64,000 nt of DNA from Neisseria arctica (GCF_022870905.1 NZ_CP091510.1:2314220-2378219); one strand, 5' to 3'; counted from the stretch's first letter, positions 18,181-28,185 are shown. Numbers and translations are program-made. The notes: a model not told the origin generated them from the letters alone.

Positions 18181-19971
18181 TTATTCTCCTTCATGTGTTT
18201 GGGTAACTGCGGGGTCTTTTTTGGCGAAGTAGCTTTGCTTTTGCTGGTAATAGCCGATGGCAAAACGACCTTGTTCGTCGATACTCAAATGGCGCGGGAA
18301 AGTTTCAGGCAACATGGCGATAATCTCGCCCAAATCTTTGTCGAGATTGACCGCCATACCGGCTTTGTCTTTACGTAGGCGCGATAAGTGGTGTTTGGCG
18401 CCCGACAACAGACGCGGAAAAACGGAAAACGGCACGGCGGATGCGGAGCCGTAATAGCGGTCGGCAATGCCCGCATTCAATTCACCCAACGCCTGATACT
18501 GGATCCGCTCAAGCACGGCAAACAGCCGCCCGAGCAAATAAGCCTGATTTCGGCTTTCGGTGTTCAAACTCATGGGAACCTCCTCGTGAATAAAACCTTT
18601 TCTGAAACGCCGTTGCAACACGGCTTTAATCATGGCAACACGCAAACCGTTGGCATCACCGTCGGCGCGGATACGGGCAATCAACTGCGCCAGCAGACTC
18701 ATCGGATACAGCGTGCCGCCGATTACAGCACGCATCATCTCGCCTGCCAAAACGGGGGAAATATTTTCGCTTTTGCCCAACACGGCCGTCTGAAGCAGCA
18801 AACGCCACACCGACGGGGCGGTTTTCCATGGTTGCGGTTCCATCGCCAAATCCTGCCAATGCCGCGCTAGGTTCACTGCCAATTGCCCGAACGTGGTATC
18901 CAACCAAAAGCGGATGGAAATACGCGCCGCATTCGGCGCCAACCCCAAAATATAAAAGCGGGTATCGGGCGACAGATCGGGCGCGATTTCCTGCGAAGGG
19001 CGGCCTTTGGCGATTTGCTCTAAAATATCGAATACTTTTTGGCTTTGCTGCTCGTCATCGGGCGGGGTCATGATGTCGGCAAAGAAATCTTCGGCCGCGG
19101 CGGCGGTTTCGCTGTCGGCGGCTTCTGCCCAAAACACCGTGCTGGCATCGCCGATGGTGAGGCAATGGCCGTTTTCGCGGCGCAGCAGATAGTTCAGTGC
19201 GGTGGTATAGGCAAAGGCGGATACTTCCGACACTGGCGCATTCGCCCCCTGCTCTTTGCCAAACGAAGCAAAGGATTCTTTATTGAACGAAATAATCGAA
19301 CCGCCCGAACTCTGCCCGCCGAACACGCCCTTAATCGCCGGATGCAGCCGCGCAATCGGCGCTTCTTCGCCGCTGATCAGGCATAAACCCTGCTCGGCTT
19401 CGTCGCTTTTCAGACGGCCCGCCCATAGCGTTTGCGCCGCTTCACGCTTGTGAATCAAGGCGGAAGGTTTATCCAAAGCAAACACCACATTGGCATCCAA
19501 AGTTGCAGACAGACATGGATAATCGACAAATTGCGCGGGCTGCCAGTGTTGCAAAAAGCGGCGGACTGCCTGCAAACCTTCATCTTGTTCGTGTTGCAAC
19601 ACATCCAAATGATATTGCCGGAAGGCTTCAAAGGTTTTTTCAGACGGCACCACAGGTTCGGCTTTCGCCTGCACCTTGTCTTTATTGGCTTCCACACCCA
19701 AGGCATAAGCCGTTTTGTCCCATAGGAAAAATGGTTTAGGCGTTGTTCCGGGGCGCTTGAAAGATTGCGGTACGCTCATCAGTTTCGGCTGCTGTTTTTT
19801 ATCCGCCGTGAAATTCGGCACCGCATCTTGTAGACGGCCTTCTTTATCCAACACCAAAATCCAGCCGATTTTTTCCTCGCTAAAGCCGTAAGGCGGTACT
19901 TTTGGATTGCCAACATCATCGTTTTGCGTTGCCAAGCGGCGGTAATAACGCGCCAGTGAGGCCAAAATCAT
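18181..19971 (-). CDS. cas8c: type I-C Cascade large subunit Cas8c (Csd1)
   Basis: Cas8c recognises the PAM and, in type I-C, also yields an internally initiated small subunit (Cas11c) from its 3' part. The 596-aa protein starts [16 protein letters not shown] and contains family blocks KPPYGF-like [24 protein letters not shown]-type [19 protein letters not shown] and [15 protein letters not shown] toward the C-terminus. Its start overlaps the cas5c stop by 4 nt and its stop is 2 nt from cas7. Uptake sequences occur inside it near 18,784, 19,411 and 19,640. Confidence 0.94.
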   Translation of the reverse strand: MILASLARYYRRLATQNDDVGNPKVPPYGFSEEKIGWILVLDKEGRLQDAVPNFTADKKQQPKLMSVPQSFKRPGTTPKPFFLWDKTAYALGVEANKDKVQAKAEPVVPSEKTFEAFRQYHLDVLQHEQDEGLQAVRRFLQHWQPAQFVDYPCLSATLDANVVFALDKPSALIHKREAAQTLWAGRLKSDEAEQGLCLISGEEAPIARLHPAIKGVFGGQSSGGSIISFNKESFASFGKEQGANAPVSEVSAFAYTTALNYLLRRENGHCLTIGDASTVFWAEAADSETAAAAEDFFADIMTPPDDEQQSQKVFDILEQIAKGRPSQEIAPDLSPDTRFYILGLAPNAARISIRFWLDTTFGQLAVNLARHWQDLAMEPQPWKTAPSVWRLLLQTAVLGKSENISPVLAGEMMRAVIGGTLYPMSLLAQLIARIRADGDANGLRVAMIKAVLQRRFRKGFIHEEVPMSLNTESRNQAYLLGRLFAVLERIQYQALGELNAGIADRYYGSASAVPFSVFPRLLSGAKHHLSRLRKDKAGMAVNLDKDLGEIIAMLPETFPRHLSIDEQGRFAIGYYQQKQSYFAKKDPAVTQTHEGE

Positions 19972-20645
19972 GCTTTCACCTCCTCGGCGTAAAACGGCGG
20001 CACTTCGATTACCCCGTTTTTCATTTCCGCGCGGAAAAATTTCGGCAGATTGCCGTGGTCAAAATCAATATCGTGCAGCATCCAACCCAAATCGCGGTTG
20101 GCATCACTTTCAGACAGGCTGGTTTCGGGGAAAACACCGTCATTGTCCACCCAAGCAAAATGTGCCGGAAACTCACGCACGCCCATGCACGGCTGCTGAA
20201 AACACTGCCCTTTTGATGCCCGCCGCTTAAACATTTCAATATGCTTGGTGATCGTATCGTCCGCGCCTGCTTTGGCCGTGAGTACCGCATGGGCTTCAAT
20301 CACATAGCCCACATCTTTCAACACCGTTGCCGCACGCTGCTGGCGGTCGTCGTCAATCAACGTGTACAACCCCTCCACGCTCTTGCGCCGCATCGCCCCA
20401 CTGACCTTACTCTCCGAAATCTTGCCGCCCAACTCATTGCGACGCACCGATTCAAAACGGATCGGCTTTAACACATAAATGCGGTCAATCACCCAGCGGA
20501 TCGCCGGCTTCCAATGCACCGCCGCCAAAATCCCCCTCGCGGCAGAAGGTGTGATGACATCATAAGACACCCGTTCCACCTTCATTTCCGGACGGGTAAA
20601 GCAGGCGTAATCGCCCCAAATGTGTAGGCGGATTTTGTTTGGCAT
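19968..20645 (-). CDS. cas5c: type I-C Cas5c (Csd5), pre-crRNA endonuclease and Cascade subunit
   Basis: In type I-C systems, which lack Cas6, Cas5c cuts the pre-crRNA at the repeat hairpin and caps the 5' handle. The 225-aa protein starts MPNKIRLHIWGDYACFTRPE, and GDYACFTRPEMKVERVSYDV is a Cas5 signature. The frame extends upstream to 20783, but GGAG five bases before the ATG at 20645 marks the true start. Its target hairpin is present in both I-C arrays of this window. About 130 bp of AT-rich sequence with an uptake site separate it from the preceding DUF262 gene, so Cascade genes may have their own promoter. Confidence 0.95.
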   Translation of the reverse strand: MPNKIRLHIWGDYACFTRPEMKVERVSYDVITPSAARGILAAVHWKPAIRWVIDRIYVLKPIRFESVRRNELGGKISESKVSGAMRRKSVEGLYTLIDDDRQQRAATVLKDVGYVIEAHAVLTAKAGADDTITKHIEMFKRRASKGQCFQQPCMGVREFPAHFAWVDNDGVFPETSLSESDANRDLGWMLHDIDFDHGNLPKFFRAEMKNGVIEVPPFYAEEVKA

Positions 20646-20773
20646 AGATTCTCCGTTTTTTAATTTTTCTGCTGATTTTTGGTTTTCAGACGGCATACAA
20701 GCGGTCAGATTTTCCTGAAAATTTGTAAAATTGTCGGGGAATTGACTACACTTTTGTATATTACAAGATATTT

Positions 20774-22602
20774 TTAAGCCCAAATCATTTTGGCAATTTT
20801 AAATAACAGTACATGGCGTTCTTCCAATGCTTTTGCATCAAACTCATTAATTGCCTTTAATTCGTCTAATTTATATTCTTTCTTAAAATGCCCAACATCA
20901 AGATTGGATTTGTAAAAATCTTCTCTTAATGTCTCATTCCAAAGCAACGTACCAGAATAAGTTTTTAATTTTTGTTGATAGATTTCATTACTACTGGAAA
21001 TATTGTCTTTTCCTTTTAATAGCAAAACTCCACCTAATCTATTCCGTTCCACAAGGAACGTATCTTCATCTTCAAAATATCTTTGACTTTCTTCATTTCT
21101 GGATAGTATATGTTCGATATGAAAACCATTCTTCGCCCCTGTTTTTGTAACTAGATCTTCATAAGTATGTCTCATTTCGACACCAAATTGTTCTGCAAGA
21201 AAGCCTTCTACTCGAGCGAAGAAATAACGTTTAAAACGAGTATTTAAATTATCTCCTGTTGACTTAAACAAAGAGTAGTTCATTGGTTCATCCGATGTTG
21301 TTTTGTCTTTTAATACATCTTTTAATTCTTTATCAAATGCAGAACGGATAATTTCATCGTTATCCGCATTGCGAATACTGACTGCAATTCGATGCAATGC
21401 TTCTTGGAAGTTGTTACTTTCGTAAACACTCTGAAGCTGCATTAAAGAAAATAATCTGTCAGTTTCTAATGCAATCTTCTTAATTTTTTTATCTTCTTTC
21501 TCATCATTAATCTTGCAAACCGATAGACCTAACAAAAGTACACCGTCAATATCATTTAAACGGTTAAACGCAAATCCACCTACATCGTCTTTTTTGAGGT
21601 GAGTTGATAATTTCACATATAAATCAGAATAATAAGTAAAATCTTTCTCCAAAAAACACATAACACCTTGCGGATTATGGTCTAGTTTCAAATTCTGCTG
21701 GAACTCTGTTGAAAACATTAATCGATGATAATCACCATCATAACGTTTGGCATCGCTACGGCTTTGACTAAAACGAGCTTTTAAATAAAAGCGGAAGAAA
21801 CGATCAGTTTCATCATTAGATAATTGATTAATTGCACGCGTTTTATCCTCCCAAAGCTGATTATATTGGTTTTTATCCAATATAATTTTATCAATCTGAC
21901 CAAGCAGTTTACCTTTTAGAATTTCGTAAGGTTTTAAACGAACGCCACGATCATTAATAACCTCAAATACCATAGGGACATCTGTCTGCTCTACGGACAA
22001 ATTAATTAATACTAAACGACGTAAAAAGTAAAATATAAACGTTTCTAATTGGTTTTCTCCTTTTATATTCTGTTCTAACCAATATTTAATAACCTTATAA
22101 TTTTTCACCATATTTTCAGCAGTTAAGCCACTATTCACTGGAGCTTCATCAATCTGTTCTTGAAACAGTGCCTCTAATGTTGCTAAATGAGCCTCGTGCC
22201 TCATCCAAAAAGTTTTTTTATAACCTGATTGGCCAAATATTTTACTTTTTACCCAATCAGATAGATCACTTCTATTAGCAATAGCCTTATGGTATAAGTT
22301 CAATAAAATTAAAGTTAAAGTTGTTAATCGTTGCTGCCCATCTACAACATAAACCTTTCCGTCTATGGTATTAGTTACATAAGTATTTAAGTAATACCAT
22401 GGATATTTACTATCAATAACCTGTTCATCAGGAGGTAAGCTACTATTTTGCTGATATACCTCGTTAAATTTGTAAAAAATATCATCTAACAACCGTTTTA
22501 CAGGTTCTTGCATCCATTTATATTCACGTTGGTAAAAGTCAATGTAATATTGAGTATTACTAAAACTTTATCTATATTTTGTTTATCTGGAGAAATGTCC
22601 AT
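20774..22602 (-). pseudogene. GmrSD-like DUF262/HNH restriction protein, frameshifted near its 5' end
   Basis: GmrSD-type enzymes are type IV, modification-dependent restriction factors with an N-terminal DUF262 (ParB-like NTPase) domain and a C-terminal DUF1524 HNH nuclease. The long frame (to 22513, 579 aa) shows VVDGQQRLTTL and, near the end, the HNH block FHIEHILSRNEE with NRLGGVLLL. The conserved opening IDFYQREYKW lies just upstream in the same frame but has no start codon. An ATG at 22602 with a good AAAGGA site begins MDISPDKQNIDK in another frame and stops after 34 codons. One extra base near 22561-22570 would join the two. Either the gene is broken, or translation restarts at Met 22513 without the YQREY motif. 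AT-rich, no uptake sequence, inserted between cas3 and cas5c. Confidence 0.85.
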
Positions 22603-22683
22603 AATTTTTTCCTTTAAGTTTGGTTTAAGCTAAACGAATAATTCTAATATTTACTCTATTTATAAAGTTTTTGAATAACTAAT

Positions 22684-24963
22684 TCAATTCATAATACTAC
22701 CCATCCCCCCCACATCCTCCCAACTAAACCCCGCCACTTCATCATACAAATCCAACCCGATCAGGCTGTAGAACTGTTTACCAAAAGTATGTTCATTGAT
22801 GACTTCTACCCGCCCCGCTTTCAGCAAATCATCTAATGCACTTTCGGGGATTTGCACGGTATACGGCTGGAGCTTGCGTAACAAACCGCCGATTTGGTCG
22901 GCATAGCGCAGACTGTCGATCAGGCGTTCGGCCTCATCGTCGAACGGGATAATCAGCGGCTGCATATAGGTTTCGATCATGCGGAACTTTGCCGCGATGG
23001 TTTGGAAGGGGAAATCAAGACAGCTTCCTGCGTTGTGATGCATGGCGAGGATTCGGTGCCGGTCTAGCTCGGCGCTTTTGAGTTGGTAAACTTCGCTAAA
23101 GTAATCAGTGATAGCTTCCACCGACAGTAAATCATCGGCATGCTGCCGCACTACGGCACGCATCACGCCGGAGAGCAGTCCGAGTTCGGCGGGGGCTTTC
23201 CATTGTGCCTCGGGCTGGAATATCCAGACAAAGCTCTCTTCAGCCAGTCTTTTGCCTTCGCGGTTGCAGCGTCCGGCGGCTTGGGCGACAGAATCCAGCC
23301 CGGCTTCGGCGCGCATCACCAGTGGGAAATCAACGTCAACGCCCGCTTCGATCAAGGATGTGGCAACCACGCGGCAGGGCTCACCCTTTTTCAGACGGCC
23401 TCTAATGATTTCCAACATTTGGGTGCGGTGTTTCGCGCACATCAGGGTGGTCAGGTGGAACACGCCGTCAAGCGGTTTGGCGCTGTCATACAGGCTGCGG
23501 GCATGGCGGCGGTTATTGACAATGATGAGCATTTGCCGGTGTTGCCTGAGCTTTTCCAACAGGTCGGCATCGGTTTGTGTGCCGATATGTTGCACGGTGG
23601 TTCGGCGCAACTGTTCGAAGAGTGCGGGCGGATTCGGGGCAATTTCGCGCACGTTTTCAAATCCACGGTAAAAGCCGTGTTTGGCCTGCATGGCAGGCTG
23701 GGTAGCGGTGCACATCACTACGCTGCAACGGTAATTTCGCGCCAGCTCTTTGATGGCCTGCATTACGGGCAGCAACAGGTTGAGCGGCAACATTTGCGCT
23801 TCGTCAAGAATAATCACGCTGCCGGCGATATTGTGCAGCTTGCGACAGCGTGATGGCCGGTCGGCAAACAGTGATTCGAAAAACTGCACGGCTGTAGTTA
23901 CCACCACAGGCATATCCCAGTTTTCGGAGGCTTGGCGCAATTTGTCTTTGCTATGCTGGTCTTTGAGCTTGCCATCGTCGAAGGTACTGTGGTGTTCCAA
24001 TACGGCGGCTTCGCCCAAATCGCCGAAGGCTTTACGGAACTCGGCGGCATTTTGCTCGATGATGCTGGTAAAGGGGATGACGTAAATTACGCGCCGCATG
24101 CCGTGGCGCTTGGCGTGTTCTAACGCAAACGCCATCGAGGTGAAGGTTTTGCCACCGCCAGTAGGCACGGTAAGGGTAAACAGACCGGGCGCCTCGCCAG
24201 CTTGGGCGACGGCATGGTCAAGAATATCGCAGCGCATGCGGTTAAGCGCGGTGCGGCGTTGTTCGGCTTCGGCTGCCGGAACCTGATCGTCAGGCCGTCT
24301 GAAAGATTCAATAAAGGTGTTGAAACACTGCTGCAAGGTGTTTAAATCGGGATAGCCGCTGCGTTGTATAGCTTTGTTTTCAACGGAAGCATAAAAAGCT
24401 TCGGTATCGAGAAAATCGGCATCCACCAAGCAGGAATACAGCATGCGGGTGAAGAAGGCATAGGAAAACCATTTGTGATGGGCATCGGCCTTCAAGGGTG
24501 GGGCAGAAAGCTTTTGGGGCAGTATGATTTCCTGCTGCCAAACAGGATCAAGTTGATGCAATGCTTTCCCGTCAAACGGCAGTGCTAAGCGCTGTTTTAA
24601 AGTACGGCGGTTATCGCCTTCGCCATCACCATTAGCCAACCCGGCATGGTGCCCAGCAACGCAGAACGCCATCAGCTTGCCTGCTTGGTCACCAAACCGT
24701 TCTACCGCAATTTTGGCTCCCGCAGTAGCGTGATCCACCCTCTTTCCACCGTGTAAACGATCATTAAATTCAGGCGTATATTTTCCTACATCATGTAGCT
24801 GTCCTGTATATCGGGCAATCTCTTGCGCACCGAAAAAGGCAGCAAATGCAGCCGCCATGTCACCAACATTCATTGCATGACTTTGCAACGTTTGCCAAGT
24901 GGCATAATCACCGGGTAAGCCGGAATGGGCGTAGTAAGTGCGCGCAGGCAGATTTGTCATCAT
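22684..24963 (-). CDS. cas3: type I-C CRISPR nuclease-helicase Cas3
   Basis: Cas3 is recruited by Cascade to nick, unwind and degrade target DNA. The 759-aa protein has an N-terminal HD nuclease domain (H29 in LQSHAMNVGD, H57-D58 in GQLHDVGKYTPEF). A superfamily-2 helicase follows with Walker A TVPTGGGKTF, the DEAQ box VIILDEAQML, ATQPAM, and the late QAAGRCNREGK motif VI. AGGGGACG precedes the ATG. It is the first gene of the cas operon; in plain type I-C operons cas5c follows directly, but here a GmrSD-like gene intervenes. Uptake sequences lie inside near 23,388 and 24,294. Confidence 0.96.
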   Translation of the reverse strand: MMTNLPARTYYAHSGLPGDYATWQTLQSHAMNVGDMAAAFAAFFGAQEIARYTGQLHDVGKYTPEFNDRLHGGKRVDHATAGAKIAVERFGDQAGKLMAFCVAGHHAGLANGDGEGDNRRTLKQRLALPFDGKALHQLDPVWQQEIILPQKLSAPPLKADAHHKWFSYAFFTRMLYSCLVDADFLDTEAFYASVENKAIQRSGYPDLNTLQQCFNTFIESFRRPDDQVPAAEAEQRRTALNRMRCDILDHAVAQAGEAPGLFTLTVPTGGGKTFTSMAFALEHAKRHGMRRVIYVIPFTSIIEQNAAEFRKAFGDLGEAAVLEHHSTFDDGKLKDQHSKDKLRQASENWDMPVVVTTAVQFFESLFADRPSRCRKLHNIAGSVIILDEAQMLPLNLLLPVMQAIKELARNYRCSVVMCTATQPAMQAKHGFYRGFENVREIAPNPPALFEQLRRTTVQHIGTQTDADLLEKLRQHRQMLIIVNNRRHARSLYDSAKPLDGVFHLTTLMCAKHRTQMLEIIRGRLKKGEPCRVVATSLIEAGVDVDFPLVMRAEAGLDSVAQAAGRCNREGKRLAEESFVWIFQPEAQWKAPAELGLLSGVMRAVVRQHADDLLSVEAITDYFSEVYQLKSAELDRHRILAMHHNAGSCLDFPFQTIAAKFRMIETYMQPLIIPFDDEAERLIDSLRYADQIGGLLRKLQPYTVQIPESALDDLLKAGRVEVINEHTFGKQFYSLIGLDLYDEVAGFSWEDVGGMGSIMN

Positions 24964-25265
24964 CGTCCCCTTATGACGTAAACCATTAGATGATTGGTGT
25001 TTGCGCGCGTGTTGAAGTCTCTGAATCGGGCGGGCGTTTTTTATGAATTTATTAGTAAGTGAGTGATATGTTTACAGCGGGCCCGGCGCCGTGCATGTCT
25101 GCTTTATTGAGAGGCCGTCTGAAAGATTCTTTTCAGGATTTGCGATAAGCGGATAAACCGCTTTTGTTATGCGTGTTTTTCAGACGGCCTTTTATTTTGA
25201 AAAGTCCGTATTAATCTATCATAATCAAATTAGGGTTTCACCTCTAATTATATGTATTTGGACTA
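24964..25265. other. intergenic region upstream of cas3
   Basis: About 300 bp between cas3 and the M16-family gene, both on the minus strand. It must contain the promoter of the cas operon. An AT-rich TAATAAAT stretch about 80 nt upstream of cas3 is a weak candidate. The half away from cas3 is occupied by the large uptake-sequence hairpin at 25113-25189. No ORF is supported. Confidence 0.6.
25113..25189 (-). terminator. long DUS-flanked hairpin after the M16 partner gene
   Basis: GGCCGTCTGAAA at the left and TTTCAGACGGCC at the right are inverted across about 50 nt. The interior contains a smaller hairpin AAGCGG-ATAAA-CCGCTT. It lies downstream of the minus-strand gene ending at 25266 and upstream of cas3, so it likely insulates the cas operon. 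Confidence 0.6.
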
Positions 25266-26591
25266 TTATTTTTCTGCTCCCACTACCACCACATTAAAAT
25301 CTTCCGGCTTCACTCTGCGTTGCCATACCGAGCGGATATCTGCGGCGGTAAGGGAGGCGACTTCTTTGGGGTAGTTGTCGAGCCAATTTTCAGGCAGATC
25401 GTACACACCGATCACGCTGAGATAGCCCAACAATTTGGCATTGGTATCGAAGCGCAAAGGAAAACCGCCGATTAAGTTATCTTTTGCCTGCTGCAATTCC
25501 TCTTCGGTTGGGCCTTGTTTGATAAATTCAGCCACGACTTTACGGGCAGCGGCCAATGCTTCGTTTGTACTGGCTTTTTTGGTAGAAAAGCCGATTGTGA
25601 GCGGGCCGGCTTGGGCGGCAGGAGAAAGGCTGCTGGATGCACCGTAGGTGTAGCCGTGTTGGTCGCGCAATACTTTCATCAAACGGCTGTCGAATCCGCC
25701 GCCGCCGAGAATATAGTTGCCGACTATCAGGGCGTAGTAATCAGGATCGTCGCGGGTAATCAGCGGCAGGCTTAAGGCGATTTGCGCCTGTTCGCCGGCA
25801 AACGGGATATTTTGCTGCCATGCCTGATGCGGGGGAACAGCCGGCACGGCGGTGGTTGCGGCGGCTTTATCAGGTAAGCCGTTTAAAACTTTTTTTACCA
25901 ATATTTCGGCTTGATGGCGGTTAAGGTCACCGACAACTGCAACGACGGCATTATTTTTGCCGTAACGGCTGCGGTGGAAGTTGCGGATATCACCCAGGCC
26001 GACTTTGGCAATACCGGCTTCATTGGTTTTGGCGCTCGCACCGTAGGGATGGTCGGGATAATTCAGCAGGGTAACGGCTCTACCGGCAATAAATCCGGCA
26101 TCGGTTTCGTTTTGTTTTAGGGCGGTAATGCTTTGCCGCTGGCGCCGCTTGAACACTTCGGGAGCGAAACGGGGCTGGGTAAGTGCCTGATTAACCAATT
26201 GCACGGCAGGTTGCAGGTTTTGGCGGTTGCTCAGGCTGCGCAAGCGTATATATGCGCTTTCACCGCCTGTGCCGCTGGCTACCTCCACGGCCAATTCATT
26301 GATGCGGGCGTTGAAAGCCTCCTCATCCAATTTGTGTGTACCGTCTGTCAGCAGGGCGGCGGTAAATTCGGCCACTTCGCTGCCGTCTTTACCACTAACC
26401 GCCGAACCTGCGCCTTTAAAGTCGATTTGGATATCGACAATCGGATTTTCATGGCGGCTAACCAGTAAAACTTGCGTGCCTTCGGGAGTGTGCCAGCGTT
26501 GTATGTCGACGGCTTGCGCGGTCGGCAAAAATAAAGCGGATAAGGTGAATCCGAGGATTCGGCGGAAAGTAGCGGGGATGTGGTTTCTCAT
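25266..26591 (-). CDS. M16-family protein lacking the zinc-binding motif (inactive partner)
   Basis: The 441-aa protein has a signal peptide (MRNHIPATFRRILGFTLSAL, cleavage near AQA) and two M16 (pitrilysin/insulinase-like) domains. Where active members carry HxxEH this one reads GSEVAEFTAALLTDG, so metal binding is lost. It keeps the C-terminal RY-type segment HGYTYGASSSLSPAAQAGP that helps form the active site of heterodimeric M16 enzymes. It follows the catalytic M16 gene at 26702-28012 on the same strand. The two probably form a periplasmic or envelope heterodimer, as in mitochondrial processing peptidase. Substrate unknown. Confidence 0.88.
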   Translation of the reverse strand: MRNHIPATFRRILGFTLSALFLPTAQAVDIQRWHTPEGTQVLLVSRHENPIVDIQIDFKGAGSAVSGKDGSEVAEFTAALLTDGTHKLDEEAFNARINELAVEVASGTGGESAYIRLRSLSNRQNLQPAVQLVNQALTQPRFAPEVFKRRQRQSITALKQNETDAGFIAGRAVTLLNYPDHPYGASAKTNEAGIAKVGLGDIRNFHRSRYGKNNAVVAVVGDLNRHQAEILVKKVLNGLPDKAAATTAVPAVPPHQAWQQNIPFAGEQAQIALSLPLITRDDPDYYALIVGNYILGGGGFDSRLMKVLRDQHGYTYGASSSLSPAAQAGPLTIGFSTKKASTNEALAAARKVVAEFIKQGPTEEELQQAKDNLIGGFPLRFDTNAKLLGYLSVIGVYDLPENWLDNYPKEVASLTAADIRSVWQRRVKPEDFNVVVVGAEK

Positions 26592-26667
26592 AATCGGTCA
26601 GCCCGTAGTGTGAATGAGGTAGAAAAGAAAGCCTATCGGCGGCCTAATCGGGGTATTTGACGGCAAT

Positions 26668-26695
26668 ATGCCGTCTGAAATTTTTCAGACGGCAT
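26668..26695 (-). terminator. inverted AT-type DUS between the two M16 genes
   Basis: ATGCCGTCTGAA and its inverted copy form a hairpin just after the catalytic M16 gene. It may attenuate transcription into the partner gene or only serve uptake. Confidence 0.55.
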
Positions 26696-26701
26696 CAAAG
26701 T

Positions 26702-28012
26702 TTATTCGGATACTTGGGGATTCACGACAACGACGCTGCGCCGTTCCGGAACCAATAACTTGGCTGCCGCTTGGATATCGGCGCTATCCACTGCTTGCAA
26801 ACGGCGGCGCAATTCGGCTTCGTCGCGATGGCTGAAACCGCGCGTCTCCAGCTTACCGATAACCGATGCTTGGCTGCTCATCGAATCTTTGGCATAAATT
26901 TCGGATGCCGCCGCTAAATTACGAACCCTCTTCAGCTCATCCGCTTTAATACCGTTTGCGGCAATATCGGCGATCTCGGCCTCAATCAGGGCTTGCAGGG
27001 CGCGGGTATCGGTGCCCTCGGCCGGCATGGCGATAATATTGAATAAAGGCATTTCGCGGCTGAGCATATCGTAATTGGCACCGATATCCAATGCTGCCTG
27101 TTTGCCGCGTACCAGATTTTTATCCAAACGGCTGGCACTGTTACCGGAAAGAATATTGGAAAGCATATCAAGGGCATAGGGCATTTTGTCGCCGAGTTTT
27201 TCCAAGCCCGGCACGCGGTAGCTGAGCGCCAATAGAGGTTGGCGGGTGAGCGCCGTGGTTTCGGCTTCTGCGGGCGTACGTTTGGCGGTTTCCTGCAAAT
27301 TATTGCGCCCAGCCAGCTCTCGGGCCGGAATGTGGCCGAACAGATTCTCGGCTGTTTGCAAAACCGATGCGGCATCCACGTCGCCCACCACCACAAGTAC
27401 GGCATTATTGGGGGCATACCATTGGCGGTACCATCGGCGCAAATCTTCGCCCTTGAGCCGGAAAAGGTCGTCCATATAACCGATAACGGGGGCGCGGTTG
27501 GCTGGTGTTTGGAAACTGCTTTGGTATATCTGCTCCCACATTTTGCCGCCGGGGGTATCTTCCGTTCGCTGGCGGCGTTCTTCGCGGATAACGCTCATTT
27601 CATTGTCGAACTCGCTGTCGCTGAAATTGAGGTTGACCATGCGGTCGGCCTCCATCTCCAACACTTCGGGCAAACGTTTGGCGGCAACGGTTTGGAAATA
27701 AACGGTTTCATTACGGTTGGTATAGGCATTGAGGCTGCCGCCCATAGCGGAGATACGGCGGGAAAATTCACCCGAAGGAACAGCCGGCGTGCCTTTAAAC
27801 ATCATGTGTTCCAAAGCATGGCTAAGGCCGGTTTTACCGGGCTGCTCGTCTACGCTGCCGACCTTATACCAAAGCTGGGTAACGGCAACGGGAGCGCGGC
27901 GGTCTTCTTTCACGATTACCTTCATACCGTTGGCAAGGGTTTGCGAAAGCGTTTGCGCCCACGAGGGCAGTGTGGTTGACAACAGTAAAATCAAAGCGGC
28001 AGATCGGTACAT
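26702..28012 (-). CDS. M16-family zinc metallopeptidase (catalytic subunit)
   Basis: From ATG 28012 the protein is 436 aa with a signal peptide MYRSAALILLLSTTLPSWAQ, so it acts in the cell envelope. The inverted zinc motif HALEHMMFKGT (HxxEH) and the downstream metal-ligand Glu region EVLEMEADRM are intact. Two M16 domains are visible. The open frame extends 23 codons upstream, but the signal peptide fixes the start. It precedes the inactive partner, and an active plus inactive pair of this kind is common in Proteobacteria. The physiological substrate is not evident. Confidence 0.92.
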   Translation of the reverse strand: MYRSAALILLLSTTLPSWAQTLSQTLANGMKVIVKEDRRAPVAVTQLWYKVGSVDEQPGKTGLSHALEHMMFKGTPAVPSGEFSRRISAMGGSLNAYTNRNETVYFQTVAAKRLPEVLEMEADRMVNLNFSDSEFDNEMSVIREERRQRTEDTPGGKMWEQIYQSSFQTPANRAPVIGYMDDLFRLKGEDLRRWYRQWYAPNNAVLVVVGDVDAASVLQTAENLFGHIPARELAGRNNLQETAKRTPAEAETTALTRQPLLALSYRVPGLEKLGDKMPYALDMLSNILSGNSASRLDKNLVRGKQAALDIGANYDMLSREMPLFNIIAMPAEGTDTRALQALIEAEIADIAANGIKADELKRVRNLAAASEIYAKDSMSSQASVIGKLETRGFSHRDEAELRRRLQAVDSADIQAAAKLLVPERRSVVVVNPQVSE

Positions 28013-28140
28013 GAATTTTTCCAAAATCAAAAGCGTATCGAAGAAAATACTATCCCAACAGGCACGGGCGGGATTGACCATTCAAGATAATAAACGTCTT
28101 TAGTACCATATACCACGAAATAACCATGCCGTCTGAAAAA

Positions 28141-28172
28141 AAAAACGGCAGACATTACTGTCTGCCGTTTTT
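28141..28172. terminator. bidirectional terminator after dksA
   Basis: A near-perfect hairpin AAAACGGCAGACA / TGTCTGCCGTTTT with A- and T-tracts lies 14 nt beyond the dksA stop on the minus strand. Confidence 0.8.
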
Positions 28173-28185
28173 TGATGCCTGATAT

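Noticed and set aside
20646..20783. 46-residue N-terminal extension of Cas5c
   Set aside because: GGAG precedes the internal ATG at 20645, which matches the family start; the extension contains an uptake sequence.
23108..23853. Long plus-strand frames opposite cas3
   Set aside because: Antisense shadows of a GC-biased conserved gene.
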